From NCBI GenBank assembly GCA_030018795.1, contig JASEHA010000025.1, positions 1-15,435 on the forward strand: a stretch of 15,435 nt of DNA. Reading direction: 5' to 3'. A program made the position numbers and the translations under genes. The stretch comes from a bacterium. Its GTDB lineage: Bacteria; UBA9089; CG2-30-40-21. Each line of letters begins with the position of its first letter. Positions within the stretch are counted from its first letter, which is position 1. This document shows positions 13,802-15,435 of this stretch, piece after piece. A model generated the notes under the pieces. It worked only from the letters and a program-made list of their open reading frames with translations, had not been told where the DNA came from and did not search any database.

Positions 13802-15025
13802 ATGATTAGAGAAGCTATTCTTCGAACATTTTATGATGCGGCAAGTATGCAAAGATGGAATGACCATATTCGACCTGTAGAGTTAACTGAGCTTGATAAA
13901 CAGGCTCATAAGATGATCATTGCCTTTGTGTTGGGAAGGTTTGAGGAAACCGTGAAAAACATTCCTATCAACTGGAGGCTTCTTATTGAGGGTGGTATCT
14001 TTGAATTCTTGCAGCGGATTATTATTACAGATATAAAGCCCCCTGTGTTCCATAAGATAATAGCTGAAAAAGGGGACGAGATAAACCGCTGGGTTCTTGA
14101 TCAGCTTAAGGATAGTACTCATGAGATAAAGGGAGATTTTGTCAAACGGTTTGAACAGTATCTCTTTGATAAAGAATATGCAATGATAGAGAAAAAAATA
14201 TTAAAGGCATCGCATTATCTGGCTACAAGCTGGGAGTTTGGAATTATCTATAACATGAGTCCTCGTTCCCTTGGTATTGAGGAGACAAAAAGAGCCATTG
14301 AGAATGAGATAGCACAGCATGACGACCTGATAGGTGTTCAAAAATGGGTGTATGATAAGAACATATATGGTTTCCTTGATATCTGCGGGACACTCAGGTT
14401 CCAACAAAGATGGGCACAAGCACAAAGAGTGCCCAAAACATCGGTATTAGGGCATATGCTCATTGTAGCTATGTTTTCTTATTTATGCTCTATTGAGATA
14501 GATGCCTGTGATAAACGGCTGTATAATAACTATCTGACAGCACTATTCCATGACTTGCCAGAAGCACTTACCCGTGATATTGTCTCGCCAGTTAAAAGAT
14601 CGGTCAAAGGATTAGAGGAAATTCTCAGTAAATATGAGCAAGAACAATTGGATGAAAAGATTTTTCCACTTCTTCCTCCCTTATGGCATGATGAGATACG
14701 GTATCTTATCATTGAGCCGTTTAAGAGCCGGGTGTTGAATGCAGATGCAGTTGGGGTAGACCCTTGTGTCTATCCCAATAAGGTTATAAACGTTTCTTCT
14801 GAAGAAATAAATAGCCGTTTTAATCATGATAAATATTCCCCTGTTGATGGTGAAATTATTAAGGCTTGTGACTGCCTGGCAGCCTACATGGAGGCTACAC
14901 TTTCCATAGAACATGGCATTGCCTCCCATCATCTTACAGAGGGTAAAAAATCCATCTATCAGGGATGGAAGGATAAACATATTGCTGGGATTCATTTTGG
15001 ACAGATATTTGATTATTTTAAGTAA
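13802..15025 (+). CDS. HD-domain phosphohydrolase (YfbR-like)
   Basis: This encodes 407 residues with no signal peptide. The N-terminal 200 residues (I-R-E-A-I-L-R-T-F-Y-D-A-A-S-M-Q-R-W-N-D-H-I-R-P near the start) are helical and specific to this longer family. About 212-370 is an HD domain of the YfbR type. Metal ligands visible are H218 in V-L-G-H-M, H250-D251 in F-H-D-L-P-E-A-L-T-R-D-I, and a late D357 in K-A-C-D-C-L-A-A-Y. The P-V-K after T-R-D-I also matches YfbR, a 5'-deoxynucleotidase that removes phosphate from dNMPs. Activity on nucleotides is thus a family-based inference; the extra N-terminal half may give another substrate. No Shine-Dalgarno precedes ATG 13802 and the promoter lies almost on top of it, so the mRNA looks leaderless. 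It is divergent from asd. Confidence 0.85.
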   Translation: MIREAILRTFYDAASMQRWNDHIRPVELTELDKQAHKMIIAFVLGRFEETVKNIPINWRLLIEGGIFEFLQRIIITDIKPPVFHKIIAEKGDEINRWVLDQLKDSTHEIKGDFVKRFEQYLFDKEYAMIEKKILKASHYLATSWEFGIIYNMSPRSLGIEETKRAIENEIAQHDDLIGVQKWVYDKNIYGFLDICGTLRFQQRWAQAQRVPKTSVLGHMLIVAMFSYLCSIEIDACDKRLYNNYLTALFHDLPEALTRDIVSPVKRSVKGLEEILSKYEQEQLDEKIFPLLPPLWHDEIRYLIIEPFKSRVLNADAVGVDPCVYPNKVINVSSEEINSRFNHDKYSPVDGEIIKACDCLAAYMEATLSIEHGIASHHLTEGKKSIYQGWKDKHIAGIHFGQIFDYFK

Positions 15026-15052
15026 CTGTTCACGTATAGCCATCATGGCTCC

Positions 15053-15093
15053 GCTCACTTAAATTGAGCCGGGTATGCTCAGATAAATTGAGC
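15053..15093. repeat. Two tandem GCTCA/TGAGC mini-hairpins
   Basis: GCTCA...TGAGC occurs at 15053-15069 and again at 15077-15093 in a 24-base period, both with AAATTGAGC. They lie between the converging HD-domain and GT9 genes. With 5-bp stems they are weak and are at best transcript-end structures. Confidence 0.4.
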
Positions 15094-15101
15094 TATTAAA
15101 T

Positions 15102-15435
15102 TTAAAGAAATTGACAATTATTGCCATACTTATTTATTATTGCGTCTCGCACCTCTTCATAGGTAAGATTTTGCAGGCAAAGATTTTCTTTACACCTTTT
15201 TCTTCTTTCTGTCCCCCAGCATGGGCTGCAGGATATTGATTTTCTGATAAGCAATTTCTTATCATCAGGAGCAAATGGTCCTGTTTGTTCCCACAAGCTT
15301 GGGCCGAATATGGCTGCAACAGGGGTGCCAACAGCTGTGGCTATGTGCAATGGACCTGTATCTCCGCTTATAAATAAGTCTGCCTTTGAGATCAATGCAG
15401 CCAGCTCAAGCAATGAAAGACTGCCTGAAAAATTC
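15102..15435 (-). CDS. Glycosyltransferase family 9 (heptosyltransferase-like), C-terminal part
   Basis: Partial: the frame stays open to the window edge, so only the last 110 residues are seen and the start is outside. The visible sequence has the family's C-terminal nucleotide-sugar site: S-L-x-E-L-A-A-L-I-S-K-A-D-L-F-I-S-G-D-T, then G-P-L-H-I-A-T-A-V-G-T-P-V-A-A-I-F-G-P-S. The D-T/S-G-P-x-H-I-A motif is the hallmark of WaaC/WaaF-type ADP-heptose transferases. A later C-S-P-C-W then C-K-E-N-L-C tail is common in this family. Such enzymes add heptose or related sugars to the lipopolysaccharide core at the inner membrane, which supports a diderm envelope. The sugar cannot be told from this fragment. 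It converges on the HD-domain gene, 76 bases apart. Confidence 0.9.
   Translation of the reverse strand, partial: NFSGSLSLLELAALISKADLFISGDTGPLHIATAVGTPVAAIFGPSLWEQTGPFAPDDKKLLIRKSISCSPCWGTERRKRCKENLCLQNLTYEEVRDAIINKYGNNCQFL

Noticed and set aside
14681..15058. Minus-strand 125-codon frame under the HD-domain gene
   Set aside because: It is antisense to the conserved metal-binding HD region and has no family resemblance.

Overview
The window reads as chromosomal DNA of an uncultured Gram-negative (diderm) bacterium with modest GC. The diderm reading rests on a PorV/UPF0164-type outer-membrane protein, a glycosyltransferase family 9 (heptosyltransferase-like) gene and a large exported protein with a FlgD-Ig-like C-terminal domain. 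PorV/CTD pairs, HicB, an IS66 scrap and many short palindromic intergenic repeats are typical of metagenome-derived candidate phyla. The exact phylum cannot be fixed from sequence reading alone.

Layout. Bases 1-152 carry a pair of small palindromes. 153-548 encodes a membrane-anchored TPR-like protein. 549-851 is a repeat-rich gap. 852-7190 encodes a 2112-residue secreted multi-Ig protein, followed directly (7298-8248) by a PorV/PorQ-family protein; these two look like an exported substrate and an outer-membrane partner of type IX-like secretion. 8298-8843 is pyrR without any pyr operon beside it. 9031-9279 is a HicB-type antitoxin whose overlapping hicA is cut down to 11 codons. A promoter and a structured leader then precede a 60-residue SAP-like, Cys-rich protein (9467-9649). 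A large TPR lipoprotein follows (9709-11292), overlapping by ATGA a 44-codon scrap that looks like the start of an IS66 transposase.

11376-11810 is a second repeat-rich gap. It shares an 88-base repeat, in inverted orientation, and a 20-base word with the gap at 549-851. The minus strand then carries an unrecognised 235-residue protein (12518-11811) and aspartate-semialdehyde dehydrogenase (13615-12605). A divergent promoter pair separates asd from a plus-strand HD-domain (YfbR-like) protein at 13802-15025, whose transcript looks leaderless. The window ends inside a minus-strand GT9 gene.

The most notable points are the giant CTD protein/PorV pair, the two mosaic repeat islands with one nested TIR-bounded element, the decayed HicAB module, and the structured leader in front of the small Cys-rich protein. 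No CRISPR array, rRNA or tRNA was seen.
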